64,000 nucleotides of DNA from Hypomesus transpacificus (Eukaryota; Chordata; Actinopteri; Osmeriformes; Osmeridae). The notes under the pieces are model-generated. The model saw only the letters and a program-made list of their open reading frames with translations. It was not told the DNA's origin and made no database searches. Numbering within the stretch: the stretch's first letter is position 1; every line of letters begins with the position of its first letter. Below are positions 13,725 through 26,144 of the stretch, in pieces. A program made the translations under genes and the position numbers. The stretch is taken from the NCBI RefSeq assembly GCF_021917145.1, contig NC_061081.1, positions 1,418,634 to 1,482,633 on the forward strand. The letters run 5' to 3'.

Positions 13725-14298
13725 AACCTTGTAACCTGAAATATGTAATTAACCTTTAAAAATTAGGCTTTACCTTTAGGCTGTATCGTTCAACAAGGAC
13801 ACATGTAATTCAGCAGTTGAATTGAAGTATGAATGTAGCAGCCCTTGTCTTGGACAAGATACTTTAAAATGGATAAATACAAAAGAGACTGATTTGAGGC
13901 ACTTTTACTTTCAATCGCAGAAATCAAAAGACGCAGTCAAAACAGGATTACTTGACCAATGTTTGCCTTATGCCTGAGCTTTGAAAATGTGGCAATAATT
14001 GATTACATTCCAGTGAATTGTCAACTCAATGATTAAGGTAACTTGAGCTATAACTGACTTTGGGATGTAGCTAGCTGGCTAAAGTGAAAAACAAACTTGC
14101 ATAAAATATGCTACATGACCCATAAAAATCTTAAGTTACCAACAACTTTAAAACAATTTAACAATAAAAAGGGCATTCTTACAATACACCAAGTAGCCTA
14201 CTGTAAAGAGCCTATGAAGAACAAAAACGTGATAACATTCTCCAGCTTTAAAGTGAACTACGTTGAGCGTAATAGTATGGCAAAAGCAGGTAAAACAA

Positions 14299-14835
14299 TT
14301 AGTCTTTATATTCGGTGTACTTCTTTGCTGAACCGTGCACCTTGCTGGCCGGGTACTTCAGCCGGTTTAGGGCCATTTTACGGAGTACCGCTTGAGGTAA
14401 ATCCACGTGACATTTCTCGGCAAGCTCCACAAGGTAAATGAAAACGTCACTGAGTTCTTGTCCGAGGTTCTCCCGCTCTGCATCGGTCCAGTTGGGCAGT
14501 CCCTCGTCCACCTCTCCACGCCACTGGAATAGCTCGGAGACTTCACCCACCTCTCCGACCATAGCGAGCAGAAGGTTGCGGGGCTTGTGAAACTGATTCC
14601 AGTCTCGCTCGTCTGTAAACTCCGCTTGCATCCGCCGAACATCTTCGATGGTGGGCTCGGAACTGAAGGAAAACCTCGCTGGTGCTGCTGTACCCATCAC
14701 AGTCTGATTCGAGTCAACATCCCCATTTGTACAAGTTGACAATGACTGCAACTTCTTAGAAGTGCCATTTGTTAAGTTTGATGAGACGGGCATATCGCCT
14801 TTCAACCCTTGCACATCACCACCATTCATTGCCAT
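14299..14835 (-). CDS. dctpp1: dCTP pyrophosphatase 1 (intronless)
   Basis: Complete 178-residue ORF for the all-alpha (MazG-like) nucleotide pyrophosphatase that hydrolyses dCTP and modified dCTP to dCMP and pyrophosphate, cleaning the nucleotide pool. About 50 residues of Ser/Thr/Asn-rich, poorly conserved N-terminus precede the core, which starts near FSFSSEPTIEDVRRMQ (residues 55-70). The Mg-binding ExxE...ExxD signature is intact: E95 and E98 in GEVGEVSELFQW, and E127 and D130 in ELSDVFIYL. The C-terminal NRLKYPASK region is also present. The ATG at 14835 is the first in frame and a second Met follows two codons later. The frame is unbroken in one exon, whereas the human gene, as I recall it, has introns. 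It is either a retrogene that replaced the parent or a lineage that lost introns. It lies head-to-head with gatb. Confidence 0.95.
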   Translation of the reverse strand: MAMNGGDVQGLKGDMPVSSNLTNGTSKKLQSLSTCTNGDVDSNQTVMGTAAPARFSFSSEPTIEDVRRMQAEFTDERDWNQFHKPRNLLLAMVGEVGEVSELFQWRGEVDEGLPNWTDAERENLGQELSDVFIYLVELAEKCHVDLPQAVLRKMALNRLKYPASKVHGSAKKYTEYKD

Positions 14836-15320
14836 CGCGTTTTACTATATTTTCACGAAAGCAGAGCCCCAATTAATTATTACTTTAGCTATACAACCTC
14901 ACCTGCCTACCATGTGAGAAACTCCCGCCACAAGCAAGGATGTTTAGTCTTTTCTTCTTGTATAACTGCGGTTGGCATCAATCTTGTTGGTACATTACCG
15001 CCACCCTATGCTCCGGAGTGGCGATCAGTCAAAGGCCTTAAAGTGCATCTAAATACCTTAAAAATGTATACATATACGCTCAACCTAAACAATATTTTAT
15101 CTTCCACCTTTTTACAACCTGTCTGTTTGTTTTACGATAAAATCCTACATATATGTCAGCAAGGCCATTTCAGTCGGAAATGTCGTAGATAAACGTCTCC
15201 GGAAATCGAAAGTAGGAGACGCTTTGAATTGTGGTTTGTGGAGTCCTTATTACAATCTCTTCCACCTTGAATGATTTGTAATGACTACAGTCCACCCAGT
15301 CCACTTTGTTACTGAGCAAC
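14836..15320. promoter_or_regulatory. Shared dctpp1-gatb promoter interval
   Basis: Only 485 bases separate the divergent start codons of dctpp1 (minus) and gatb (plus), so both promoters must lie here or overlap the genes. ETS-type cores are visible: CCGGAAAT at 15199-15206 and CGGAAA at 15175-15180. Such sites are common in promoters of nuclear genes for mitochondrial proteins. There is no TATA box near either start. The transcription starts cannot be placed from sequence alone. Confidence 0.6.
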
Positions 15321-18300
15321 ATGGCTGCGTCCTCTGCAGGATCGAGTGCCCCACTATATATTATATCAAAACAACTAGCAATGGTTTATACAAAAATGAT
15401 CGTTTATCGTAGTCAAAGGTGTGTTGTCAGGCAAATAGCCACATCTGCCATTCGATACCAAAGTCAACCAAAACTCAAAAGAAAAAGGTAAGATGCCGTT
15501 GACTGCTAAAACGTTGGCATAACATTGTATGAGTGCCTGCGCGCGTGCATGTGCTTGTTGCGCGGAGACTGCATGTGCCACAGTGTCACATTCCCACACC
15601 GGGCACACCCACCTAGATTCCGCAATAGCCATGATTCTGTAAAAGGATGATGTTCTTTTGGAAGGTTGCATGATCGCCAAAAGGTCGACTGTGCGGGATC
15701 TGATCCATCCAGATTCCTCTCCTTTCCCTGTTTACACAAACCAATCTTTTCCTGTTTATATTTGTAGTGCTCCTGAGGATCTGGTTGGAGTGGTAGGTTT
15801 GGAGATCCACGCTCAGATACACTCCAACACCAAACTCTTCTCTGGTTCTCAAGTTAAGTTCTGTTCTCCCCCAAACTCCCTGGTATCCTTCTTTGACGCG
15901 TCTTTACCTGGCACCTTACCTGTGAGTCGAGACCGACTACATCAACACTCTTGTACAATAAACTTACTTTAAAGAGCCCAATATTCAATTTAATAACGTT
16001 AGTTACACTCACACACGTAACATGCATATATTCTCAATTTTATTTATATATTTTTTTGTTTCGTTTTCATGAAACATTCCATTGCATTTGATCTTCCTCA
16101 GTTCACTTTTCTCCAAAAGACTATCAGAACACACTATTTTGTATTATTCTAATGATAATGATAATGCTTATGCAGTCTGAGAATTAGATGACAGAGTTGG
16201 AATTTCCTTTTATTTCTGTCATTCATTATTAAGTAATACTCTACGTTTACAAACCAATATTTTTTCCCCTTCAGGTGCTCAACAGACGATGTGTGGAGGC
16301 GGCAGTCATGACAGGCCTGGCCCTCAACTGCTCCATAAACAAGAAGTCCCTCTTCGACAGGAAACATTATTTCTACGCTGACCTTCCAGTGAGTCATAAA
16401 TGTTTCTCAGTAAATTGTTTTTCAGATAAACGACCACCATCTTTAATCTTGTCTGACTATATACAAGAATATGGGCTGTGGCAAAGGCTCTGAGCTGGGC
16501 GCTTTGTCGGTTGTATTTTGTAATCATTTGTCAAACAATAAGCCCTCTCTTTAGCATAACCTTTCCATTGAATTTCAGTTTCCACTGTCCCTATGCTTTA
16601 ATTGAATAATGACAAGTATTACTGAAGCGGCAAAAACACCTAGTGCCACTGATTCAGATTAATGAGAGCTTGTGCTCCTGGCAGCTGTTTACGGTCATGA
16701 CGAGCGATGCCAGGTGACGTTCACCTCAGTAGCATTTGCTGGCAGAATGCTCGCATGGCAGGTCTTCACTATCCCTGGTGCTCATGGGTAATTTTACAAC
16801 CATCACGACTGACATTTAGGCCATGGCACAAATACAAAATGTCAGAGACAGATACTCAGAGAGGCAAAAACCATCCTTTCCCCCTTAAATGTTATTAGAT
16901 TTTTTTGAAAAGGCATCTTTTGATCAACATTTTTTGAAATTTTAACATTTAACAATCTAATAAACGTTTAAATTATGGAGGGATTTGTTTTATCATCCAC
17001 TGGTTAGTAAAACGTGCAGTGAAGCTTTAAAAAGCGTCCACAGCTTCTTAATTATGAAGTTGCTACAGAATGGTTGATTGGTGAGATTTATATAGTGACC
17101 ACACGCTGTAGTTGAACAATGCTCAACTTCATTCACTTTCAATTAGCTTTGTCTCTTTATACTTTTTATAATAAACCAAAATCTAAAGGTGATGACTAAC
17201 ATGCCCTAATCATTCCAGCTGCTTTGAAATAAAAACGTAGTTGTGAGTAAAGCAGCAATCACATTAGAAGTACAAGAATATGGCATGTCTAATTTCACAG
17301 ATTAAGGGGTAATAATGTTATCAGGAAGCAGCAGATGTATAATCCTGCATAAACAGATTATTTCCATTTCTGAGGAAGGTATCCCAGCGGGTTCCAGCTG
17401 GAAGCATTGCTGACTCTCAGCTCTGCAGAGTATTTGTCCAAGGTAGATATTCTTACGGGGGATTGCGTCATCTCGCTTTAGCATTTTCTCTTGAGTGGGC
17501 TACAGCCTTAACGATAATGTCAGCTTAGAGTTCAATTATCGTCTCTAATGCTGCCAACAGTTGTCACAGAGATTTGGTTTTGTTGTCTCTGTTATTGCTG
17601 CTGTGTCGGATATATACTGTCTGCAACCCCAAAAGTGATAAGTATCCTACTATTGGAAGGATTTACAGATATGTGATATTAGTTCATTTGAGGTGGGAAG
17701 AGAGATTGTGCCAGCATTGTGGTCAGGTCTGGACTGGGACTGAAAAACGTCCCAGGAGTTTGAAATGCTAACTGGCCCACGACCGTGTATTACTATTTGT
17801 TATTTTTCTGCATTATGCCACGGCCGTTTGACCGGTCGTTCGGGAAATCTCCCGAATCTCCTGACGGCCAGTCAGACCCTGATTGTGGTGATATTTGGTC
17901 CTTGCTCAAAATGTTCTTTCACAATATGCTTGAACAAGAGCAGCATGGAGCAACAAGAGCCTGTGAATGTTCCTCTTCACATTTTCCATTTAAATCCTTA
18001 AACTTCATGGATAATTAAGTCTTATAAGGGTCTAGAAATAAACCTACATGCATTTATTAAAACACAGATACTCTAAAATGGAGTTGTGCATTATTGATAT
18101 GTTCCATGAATATTTGATTTAATTTAGCGAACTCACAGTTACTTATTAAAAGATTAATGTGTCTGCCTGACCAACATTTCTTGTTGGATTTAAAATGGAA
18201 GGCTCGTGTAAATGTTATAAGGGTGTTTTATTTTAATAACATGCACCAGCAGCCCAACAGAAATCAACCAGAAGTGGCACATAATTAACCTTCGCATTTT

Positions 18301-21300
18301 GGTGACACAGTTTAGACATGGCTTGGAAATAGAGTCCCCATCCTCTTATTAAATGTTTCAAGTGAGAGAATCAGAGATACTGTTGGGTGATGGTTGAATC
18401 AGTGAGAGAATCAGAGATACTGTTGGGTGATGGTTGAATCAGTGAGAGAATCAGAGATACTGTTGGGTGATGGTTGAATCAGTGAGAGAATCAGAGATAC
18501 TGTTGGGTGATGGTTGAATCAGTGAGAGAATCAGAGATACTGTTGGGTGATGGTTGAATCAGTTCTGCCTACACATTGATGGGCTCGTAAGAGTCACAAC
18601 CTTCCCACACTTGGAGAGTTACAGATTGCAGATATCTTGTGAACGTATGATTTCACCCAAAATCTGTTCAGAGAGATAATGGGTGGAGTCATTTCACACA
18701 GCCTATCAGGAGAAGCCTCCCCCCCTTTTATAGAGTCATCAACACGTCTCTTTTCAAGATGATGTGAGAATTATGGAAATTAGCATACATTTGAGGAATT
18801 CTATCCATAACGGTCGGCATGCATATGCTCGCCACACTTCCCTATGCTAATCAAGCACATTTGCATTGACAGTGACAGAACTGTATGAAAGATTTGCAGG
18901 GAGAAACCAGAGGTTTGGGCTATGTGATAAACCTTTTCCCCCATGGTCAATTATGTTTGCTCTGTGTGCCAGTGATTGATTTGTTGAACAGGCACAATAC
19001 ACAGATGGCAATGGCTAATTGCTTTTTAAAAATTCTCTCTCTCTTTCTGGAATAGCAATACGTATGATGAATGTTTAGGTTCTTAAACTGAGGTTACCAT
19101 GGCAACAGAGTGAAGTGGTATTCCACTTGGTGTGGCGCATGCATGTTCCTTCCAAATAGAGAAACAGATCAAATATTTATCTGCTTATGAACGTATGGAC
19201 TAGAAAATGTCGAAACAATAATATCTCAGCTGAATAATGATGAGGTGACCTGTGTACCCTGAGAGAAACTGATTCTCAGTGCCTCATCTTTAATGCATGT
19301 GGATCTTACACTATGTTTCTGACAAACTTTGCTTTAAGAAAGAAAAAGCACTTTTAATAAACTCTAGTAGTTTGGCAGTACTGGAGAGTTTGACCTACAT
19401 CAGTTGGACATTTGTTGATGATAAACTGATTATCGGGGCCTCGAATCAAGTCACCAAGCCAACTCCAGCTGCCCCCTTGCTCCTCCCAGGCAGGTTACCA
19501 GATCACACAGCAGAGGTTGCCTGTCGCAGTGGATGGCACGCTCACCTACAGTCACCTGGAGGGCCGCAACAAGAGCCAGGTGCTCACCAAGAGCGTGAGG
19601 ATCAAACAGGTCCAGCTGGAGCAGGACAGCGGCAAGAGTTTACACGACAACCACAGGAACCAGACCCTTATAGACCTCAATAGAGCAGGTAGCTCACAAC
19701 TTCTTCCATCTTCCATCATCATGGTCTGTCGAAACACATCTGATTTAGTATACCCTTCCCAGTTCAGTGAAACCAATGGGACGATCGAAAAAAATCATGA
19801 GCTAAAAACATCTCTAAAATGACATGCATAGATGGCTGAAATGTGAAACTCACTATTCGATAATTCCTCAGAGACAAGGGGGTAGAGGGGAGAGACATGG
19901 AAAGAGAGACATTTAAAGAGAAGGGAAGAGAGAGAGAGATGTGGAAAGAGAGAAAGGGGGAAAAAGAGAGAGGGAGAAGGGGGGAGAGAGAGAGTGTGTT
20001 TTTGTGACGGTGTATGTGTGTGTGTTTCCCTGCCAGGAGTAGGGCTGATGGAGCTGGTCATGGAACCAGACATGAGATGTGGAGACGAGGCAGCTGCTGC
20101 TGTCAGGGAGCTGCAGCTCATTCTGCAGGCTCTGGGGACCTGCCAGGGCAACATGGCCGGTAGGGACACACACACACCATGTGCACACACAGACACTACA
20201 CATGCACACGCACACACTTCACATGTGCACACGCACACACACACACATTACACATGCACACGCACACACTACACATGCACACACACTTTCACACGAACAT
20301 ACACATTTGCACAAACACTTCCCCTTCGCACAACGACACAAAGACACAACAGTTCAAACAAGTGCACACACACATGGAAAATGGTCAGAGCTTTGTTTGT
20401 TAGAGAGATTCATGCAAACTCCACACAGCAGTCTTAAATAGGACACATATACACAGATAATTAAAGAGAAACAACATTTCCCAGAGCTCTATATTACAAC
20501 TCAGAGATGTGCTTTACTTCCATGGCTCCCTCAGTGTCTGCACTCTATTCGCCGGTCAGTGCAATAAAGAAGAATGCAATATGGGAGCTTCTCTTCCATG
20601 TAGACTCTTCTTAGCCCAGTTCTCCCCTGTGTTCCTGCAGAGGGCCAACTGAGAGTGGACGCCAATGTGTCGGTGCACAGGCCCGGGGAACCTCTGGGCG
20701 TTAGAACGGAGGTGAAGAACATCAACAGCGCCCGCTTCCTGGCAAGGGCCATCGGTGAGGGCCGCAACATTACATTACTTAACATGCCCTAAGATTACAC
20801 ACTAACACACACTCCAACGTCCAGCAGTAACGTGTACTCGTGACTGCTCACAGTACACATGTACATATACGTACACTAGGCATACAGATATTGACACACA
20901 GCCAACTGACTTTAAAGTTGTTGCTGCTTCATTACCCACACAGTTTTGCTCTAAAATGGTCACACATGGCTGAAATCCTGACTGATGGCCAACATGCATG
21001 TGTCAAACCCAGAGTGAAAGATAAGACACACATGCACACATACTATACACACACACAATGAGTAATGTGCCTGTTTAAATGTTCTTTAAGTCTCTACAAC
21101 ATAAGTCTACCATAACGGTTTTACACCAGAACCATAGGGATATTTTTTCCTGTCCTAAATCCCAAACAGAAAGACTTGTGAGATACATGAGTTTTTTTCC
21201 ACATAAACTCAGAAATATTTGACTTTGTGATGGAATTAACTAAAGTGAAATTGCTATTGTACAGAAGTTTTTTAAAACGCAGATTCACTGCCACCCGAAA

Positions 21301-22748
21301 TTTGCCGTGAACATATTAAGACCTGAGATGACACTTCACGTTTGCATCATTTATGAAGTTTTGTAGCGTTTTATCTCCCAGCTGCAGGAACTTTAAAAAG
21401 TCCTGTGAAAGTAGTCATTTGTCATTAGTTGTTTGAGTGCTAATGTAGCAGCCGGCAGTGTCTTCAGGCACGATTGTGTGCCACAGCAGATGTTAAGAGG
21501 CTCCAACAGGATGCCAGTTGGCTGGTTGCTGCTCTCCGTGTTTGTGTGTGTGTGTTGTTGCATGCACAGGTGTGTGTTTACACTAAATGGTTGTTGGTTA
21601 CACGTGTGCCCTTGTATGTGATGATTGTGCAAATTAAATTAGTGTGTGTGTGTTCTCATTGGTTCTGAACATCAGACTACGAGATCCAGAGACAGATGGG
21701 GGTTCTCAGGAGTGGTGGAACTGTGCAGAACGAGACACGGGCCTTTGATTCCAAATCTGGGTAAGAGGTTTAAAAAAAAGAAAAAAAAAAAAAAAAACAT
21801 TGTCCTTTTTGGCACTTGATGTTTATCGCCAAAACTGTAGAGACTACACATCTGTCAGTCAGCTACCCAGATAATAACATATGAGACCTGCAACATACAA
21901 GAGGTCTAGACTTGGTAATCATGCTCCCTAAGTGTGGATATCCTGTCGCATTTGTAGAGTTTGTGGATATTTTGATAGAAAGCCTCTCTGTCTGCACCTC
22001 TGTTTGAGATATCCCGGGTTAACGATGATAAATATGATCATTTGGACCCAGACAATCGATTGCCACAGAGGAGCACGGGTCCATGAAATGAGGCTCTTCA
22101 CAGACACAGCTGGGGCTTGAACTCTCTCTCTCTCCCTCTCTCTTCCTCTCTGTATCTCTGTCTATTTCTCTCTGAGCCTATTTGTTGTAAATCTCTACAC
22201 CCCCCGTAAGACAAAAATGAAACCAACAAATTGAATATTTAGGCCAGCGTGGTATTTCTAGATGCCTTAAAAGGTGTATGATTGTGTTTGTAATCTTGTG
22301 TCCCGCAGTCACACCGTTCCTATGAGAGACAAGGAGGGCCTCCAGGACTACAGGTGAGTCGACACGCGTGTCAGTCTGCTTCACGACCCAGCAGAGGCTG
22401 CGGGAGAGATACTATCACTACATGTAGATGGACGAGAGGAAGAGAGACAAAGACTGAGGACAGAAAAGTGAGCTTGCGGGAGTTTTTGTCAATGAGGCTC
22501 GTTGAACAGATAACCACAGATCATGCGAGGCGCTCACATGCCACTTAACGGTGGTGGTGTGACACCGAGCGTTCCCGATGTGTTTCTGATTCGAGATATG
22601 GCAGGTATGACGCACGGTCTGAGGAGCTGTCTCGGACGGGGCTGCGGTGACAAAACACTCCAGCTTATCTCCTGCGACGGATGAAAGGAAAAGGGACCGT
22701 TTTCTCCCTCCCTCTCTCTCTCTCTCCCGCTTGGTCCCTGACACTCTC

Positions 22749-22814
<66 letters not shown>

Positions 22815-23726
22815 CCGCCAGAGCTCCGTCCCCTGCTATCTCCAATCTCACTCCGTGTGCGAGCTTTCCGTTTTCAGACATGCCCAGACACATGATGTTT
22901 ATCGCCAACTCCCTGGAGAACTCAACCTTCCTCCTTCTCCTCCAACCCCCCCACCCCCCACCCCCACCCCACCCCTCCATCCTCCTCTATGTCAATGCCC
23001 CCAGGTTCATGCCGGAGCCCAACCTGCCCCCCCTCATGGTGTACTCCGAGAGCCACCCCCCGCCCCCCGGACTGGACCCCAGCCAAGCGGTTGTGGTGGA
23101 GAGGGTGAGGGAGAATCTCCCAGAGCTTCCCAGCGTGAGAAGACTCCGACTGGTGGAAGCCTACAGCATCCTCCCAGAACACAGCTTCACCCTGGTGGTG
23201 AGTCCTTCAGTCCCAGCTCCAGTAACTCTCCTACTACGTCGAATACATGGCCTTTCAAAGAGTCATCCGTGTCAAAGGAGCAAATATTTTGATATACATC
23301 AGTAGGGTTTTTTGACCTTCGTTACGAGATCCCCGTGTCCAGCAAGGAGCAGCTGACTGTAGGTGTGCCTGGATGATCAGCGTGTTGAAATATCAAATTT
23401 CCAGGATTCTTCCCATTGAATACATTTTTCTCTCCGTTTCAATATGTGATAAAGGCAGTTCCTTATTGTAAGATTTAGTCGTCCAAGGTGATTGGGGGAG
23501 GCAAACCAAAACATTCAGGGAAAACGTTTAAAAAAAGTCATTGTTCGTTTTTCTTTACTTTTGAAGAATGAGGATGGGCTCGTGGAGTACTTTGAGGCCG
23601 TTGTCGGGGAGACCAAGGCGGAGCCGAGGAAGGTGATTGGTTGGGTGACAAATGAGCTGCTTGGCCTACTCCATCAGCAGGGGATGAGCGTGAGCCAGAG
23701 GTGACACACACACACACACAGACACT

Positions 23727-23797
<71 letters not shown>

Positions 23798-24819
23798 TCA
23801 CACACACACACACACACACACAGACACACACACACACACACAGACACTCACTCTCTTTCCACTTAACTGTCACTTTTTCTCATCTATATATTCATTCATT
23901 CCTCCCTCCTCTTACCTTTTCTCATCTCCTTGATCCTTTGTTTCTCCTACACCTCGTACTCCCTCAAACCCTCTCTCTGACAGACTTAGATTTCCTTTCC
24001 TCATTCCCTTTCTCTTCCTCTCCACATCCTCATCCCTCAAAGGCCAAATAGATCCTATCTAGCTAAGACCTGGCTGCTATCTTGTCTAGACCAGCAACCG
24101 AGGCTTACATGCGGCAAACCTCATTTTTGGGTGGCATTGTCCAGCATGTTTTGCTATCTCCCAACATATTGCGACACGTTGCAATGCCAAATATTACACA
24201 AAACGCTTCAATTTTGCATCTTTTATTCCACTGGCCAATGAATAGAGGGGTACAGACTCAAGGAGTGATGGAAGTAGAGTGCATCTGAGTCATATGCTAT
24301 GAAGAGCTTTGGGAAATTAGTTTACTTTCTTTATCTTAGACTTTGGTGATGATGTCAGAGGAAGTCATTTGTCATTGGTTCATTAACGCTAGATTTATAT
24401 GGTCCTGTACACCTATGTTGGGTAAAAGGAGAGAAGGGATACAGAGAAGTTGGGAATGACTATGTCAGAGAGAGAGAGGATAGGGAGAGTAATAGACAAC
24501 AGGTTGACCGGAAGAAGGACAGCTAGACAGACAGATAAAACACAGGAGATGTCATTAAGCTCCAGTCAGACCTGTGTAGCGCAGCTCCCAATGTCTAGCC
24601 ATCGAACCCAGAGTGACTCCACATAATGAGAGCCTTTTTAGCACTATCGCTCTGTGTTACAGGGCAGTGACATCAACATACCTGTAATCATCAGACATGT
24701 CCCTCAGCCCCGGGGCCACACACACACACTGTCACTTACCCACTCATTGCCACACACACACACAGTCACTTACCCACTCACTGCCACACACACACACACA
24801 GTCACTTACCCACTTACTG

Positions 24820-24855
<36 letters not shown>

Positions 24856-26040
24856 TCACTCACTCTCACACACACAAATGTACTCAACAGTTTATTGGAC
24901 GAGACAGACACACTCACTCTCTACTACACAGACAGATACACTTACAAGGCACTACCACAACATGAAGAAAATGAACAATTTACACAAACAGTGTTCACTG
25001 CATCCACTCATTATTTTTCCATCTCACTAGCTCTCTGCGTCACTAGAAAAGACAAATGACACCCCTCAATGAGCTCCATGTTCTTTCCCTCTTGCAGTCC
25101 AGTCTCTCCTCATGTCCTGGCAGATCTCTTGAACCTCCTAGAGTCAGGACAAATATCCTCCTCCATCGCCAGACAGGTGAGTGAGTGTGTCCTCCGGAAG
25201 ACCTGAAATTCAAATGTAACATCTAACTGACTTTACCTTACCTTAAGGCTACTTGGCACAAGTCTCTGCTCCATACCTTCTGGTCAAAGTCATATGTTGT
25301 TTATTATATTATGTCTATAAGTAAATGTTAAACACATTTTTGTTGTAATGCATATGTATATGTTATTTTCATATCCTGCATGTATGGATTCCCAAATGCT
25401 TACCTTTAACGTTTGAATGCCCCGTTGTAAACTACTGTTGTTATACAAAAGGTCATTTGAATTTGTAAACTTCGAAAGAAAATTGATCTCAGATGGTAGC
25501 ACACATTTTCTTGATTAGTATGTTTACAAAGAAAAATAATCCCACATTTTCACTGTGCCAGGTGTTCCAGGAGCTGTGGGCAAACCCTGGTAAGACTGCC
25601 CAACAGATCGTCCAGGAGCAGGACCTGGGGCTGGTCAGTAACACAACGGCAATCCACAACATCTGCCAAAGGATAGTGGACTCGCATCCTGAACGGGTGA
25701 GACTTTTCTGTGTCATTTTAGGCCCATGGAAATCTGGAATCTTTTGGCACCTCACGATTCGATTCCTGGTGTGAATCGATCTGAATCGCTAGAAGACTGA
25801 ATTGCGATTCAAACTTGAATAAATTCCCCCCCCCCCCCCCCCCACCCCTACTAACCATTATAATAGTGCATTGTTAAATCCCAGAAACTGTAATGCTGCG
25901 CTTCTTCTTTGTAGGTACAAGCCATAAGGGCAGGGAACAAGAACGTCCTGAACAAGTTGATGGGTCTGGTTCAGAAGGAGACCAAAGGGAGGGCTGACCC
26001 TGTCGTTGTCCGCGCCATTTTGAAGGACATGACCTCCTGA
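15321..26040 (+). CDS. gatb: Glutamyl-tRNA(Gln) amidotransferase subunit B, mitochondrial
   Basis: Subunit B of mitochondrial GatCAB, which binds Glu-tRNA(Gln) and, with GatA, converts it to Gln-tRNA(Gln). Thirteen coding exons: 15321-15487, 15768-15921, 16275-16388, 19490-19688, 20037-20159, 20641-20754, 21676-21760, 22309-22353, 23005-23197, 23567-23700, 25098-25176, 25562-25696, 25915-26040. All junctions are GT-AG and the phases agree, giving 555 aa (human about 557). Exon 1 is Arg/Lys/Ser-rich, as expected of a mitochondrial presequence. GatB landmarks follow: [71 protein letters not shown], and [13 protein letters not shown]. The C-terminal tRNA-binding YqeY-like tail ends [18 protein letters not shown]. 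Large microsatellites sit in introns 5, 8, 10 and 12. The exon 10 donor is GTGACA, which runs directly into a CA repeat. Confidence 0.97.
17715..17895. repeat. Possible foldback repeat in gatb intron 3
   Basis: TGTGGTCAGGTCTGGACTGG near 17720 and, on the opposite strand near 17885, CACAATCAGGGTCTGACTGG form imperfect inverted ends around about 150 bases. The pattern resembles a dispersed teleost repeat. Exact ends and family are unknown. Confidence 0.35.
18361..18560. repeat. 40-bp minisatellite, five identical copies
   Basis: Five head-to-tail copies of a 40-base unit begin AGTGAGAGAATCAGAGATAC. Each copy is identical, starting at 18361, 18401, 18441, 18481 and 18521. The array lies in gatb intron 3. 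Complete identity between copies indicates recent expansion or homogenisation. Confidence 0.97.
20161..20380. repeat. CA-rich microsatellite in gatb intron 5
   Basis: An interrupted (CA)n tract with CACATGCACACG-type variants begins two bases after the exon 5 donor (GTAGGG). It generates several spurious His/Thr ORFs. Confidence 0.85.
22707..22812. repeat. CT microsatellite in gatb intron 8
   Basis: A (CT)n tract with a longest uninterrupted block of about 60 bases (22751-22812) lies about 190 bases upstream of the exon 9 acceptor. A further pyrimidine-rich C/T stretch runs up to the acceptor. It encodes only Ser/Leu (or Arg/Glu) repeats in shadow ORFs. Confidence 0.9.
23701..23851. repeat. 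CA microsatellite abutting the gatb exon 10 donor
   Basis: About 150 bases of (CA)n with periodic CAGACACTCA interruptions. The repeat starts with the splice donor itself: the exon ends at 23700 and the intron reads GTGACACACACA. Confidence 0.95.
24717..24872. repeat. Composite CA microsatellite / minisatellite in gatb intron 10
   Basis: Three tandem blocks alternate a (CA)n tract with a GTCACTTACCCACTCA-type spacer, for a unit of roughly 45 bases. The array ends in a longer (CA)n. Confidence 0.85.
25735..25843. repeat. GAATCG-rich repeat with an 18-nt poly-C run
   Basis: In gatb intron 12, repeated CGATTC/GAATCG words (for example ACGATTCGATTCC and TGAATCGATCTGAATCG) precede a run of 18 C residues at 25826-25843. 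The GAATCG-rich pattern resembles a dispersed teleost repeat family. Confidence 0.5.
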
Positions 26041-26074
26041 GGAGAGAGGGTCTTAGGCTGTCGCCTGACTCGAC

Positions 26075-26080
26075 AATAAA
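26075..26080 (+). terminator. gatb polyadenylation signal (first)
   Basis: AATAAA lies 35 bases after the gatb stop codon. A second AATAAA at 26145-26150 is equally plausible. Confidence 0.65.
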
Positions 26081-26144
26081 AACGTAGACATTTAGACTGG
26101 ACTGGAGGAGTCACACATACGTTTTACAATCGATTCGAAGATGC

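Larger units (their letters stand above)
621..14298. other. Gene-free interval with repeats and simple sequence
   Basis: I see no ORF with recognisable protein similarity and no credible exon chain in this stretch. The longest ORFs are translations of GT/CA-rich or GA/CT-rich low-complexity DNA, for example around 3250-3780 and 8530-9054. Specific repeats inside it (an LTR-like segment near 2100, SINE copies near 2829 and 4449, a foldback element near 9323, homopolymer runs) are listed separately. Regulatory DNA for a neighbouring gene outside the window could lie here, but nothing in the sequence proves it. Confidence 0.6.

Noticed and set aside
15658..15972. Single 104-aa plus-strand gene
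   Set aside because: Only 15768-15921 is coding; it is gatb exon 2 read through into both introns.
18361..18560. CRISPR-like regularly repeated array
   Set aside because: The 40-base units are directly adjacent with no unique spacers, and the window is eukaryotic; it is a minisatellite.
22534..23292. Long ORFs on both strands (148 and 203 aa)
   Set aside because: They read through the CT/GA microsatellite of gatb intron 8 and, on the plus strand, through gatb exon 9 in the wrong frame.
25493..25774. Stand-alone 93-aa gene
   Set aside because: It is gatb exon 12 (25562-25696) with intron read-through at both ends.
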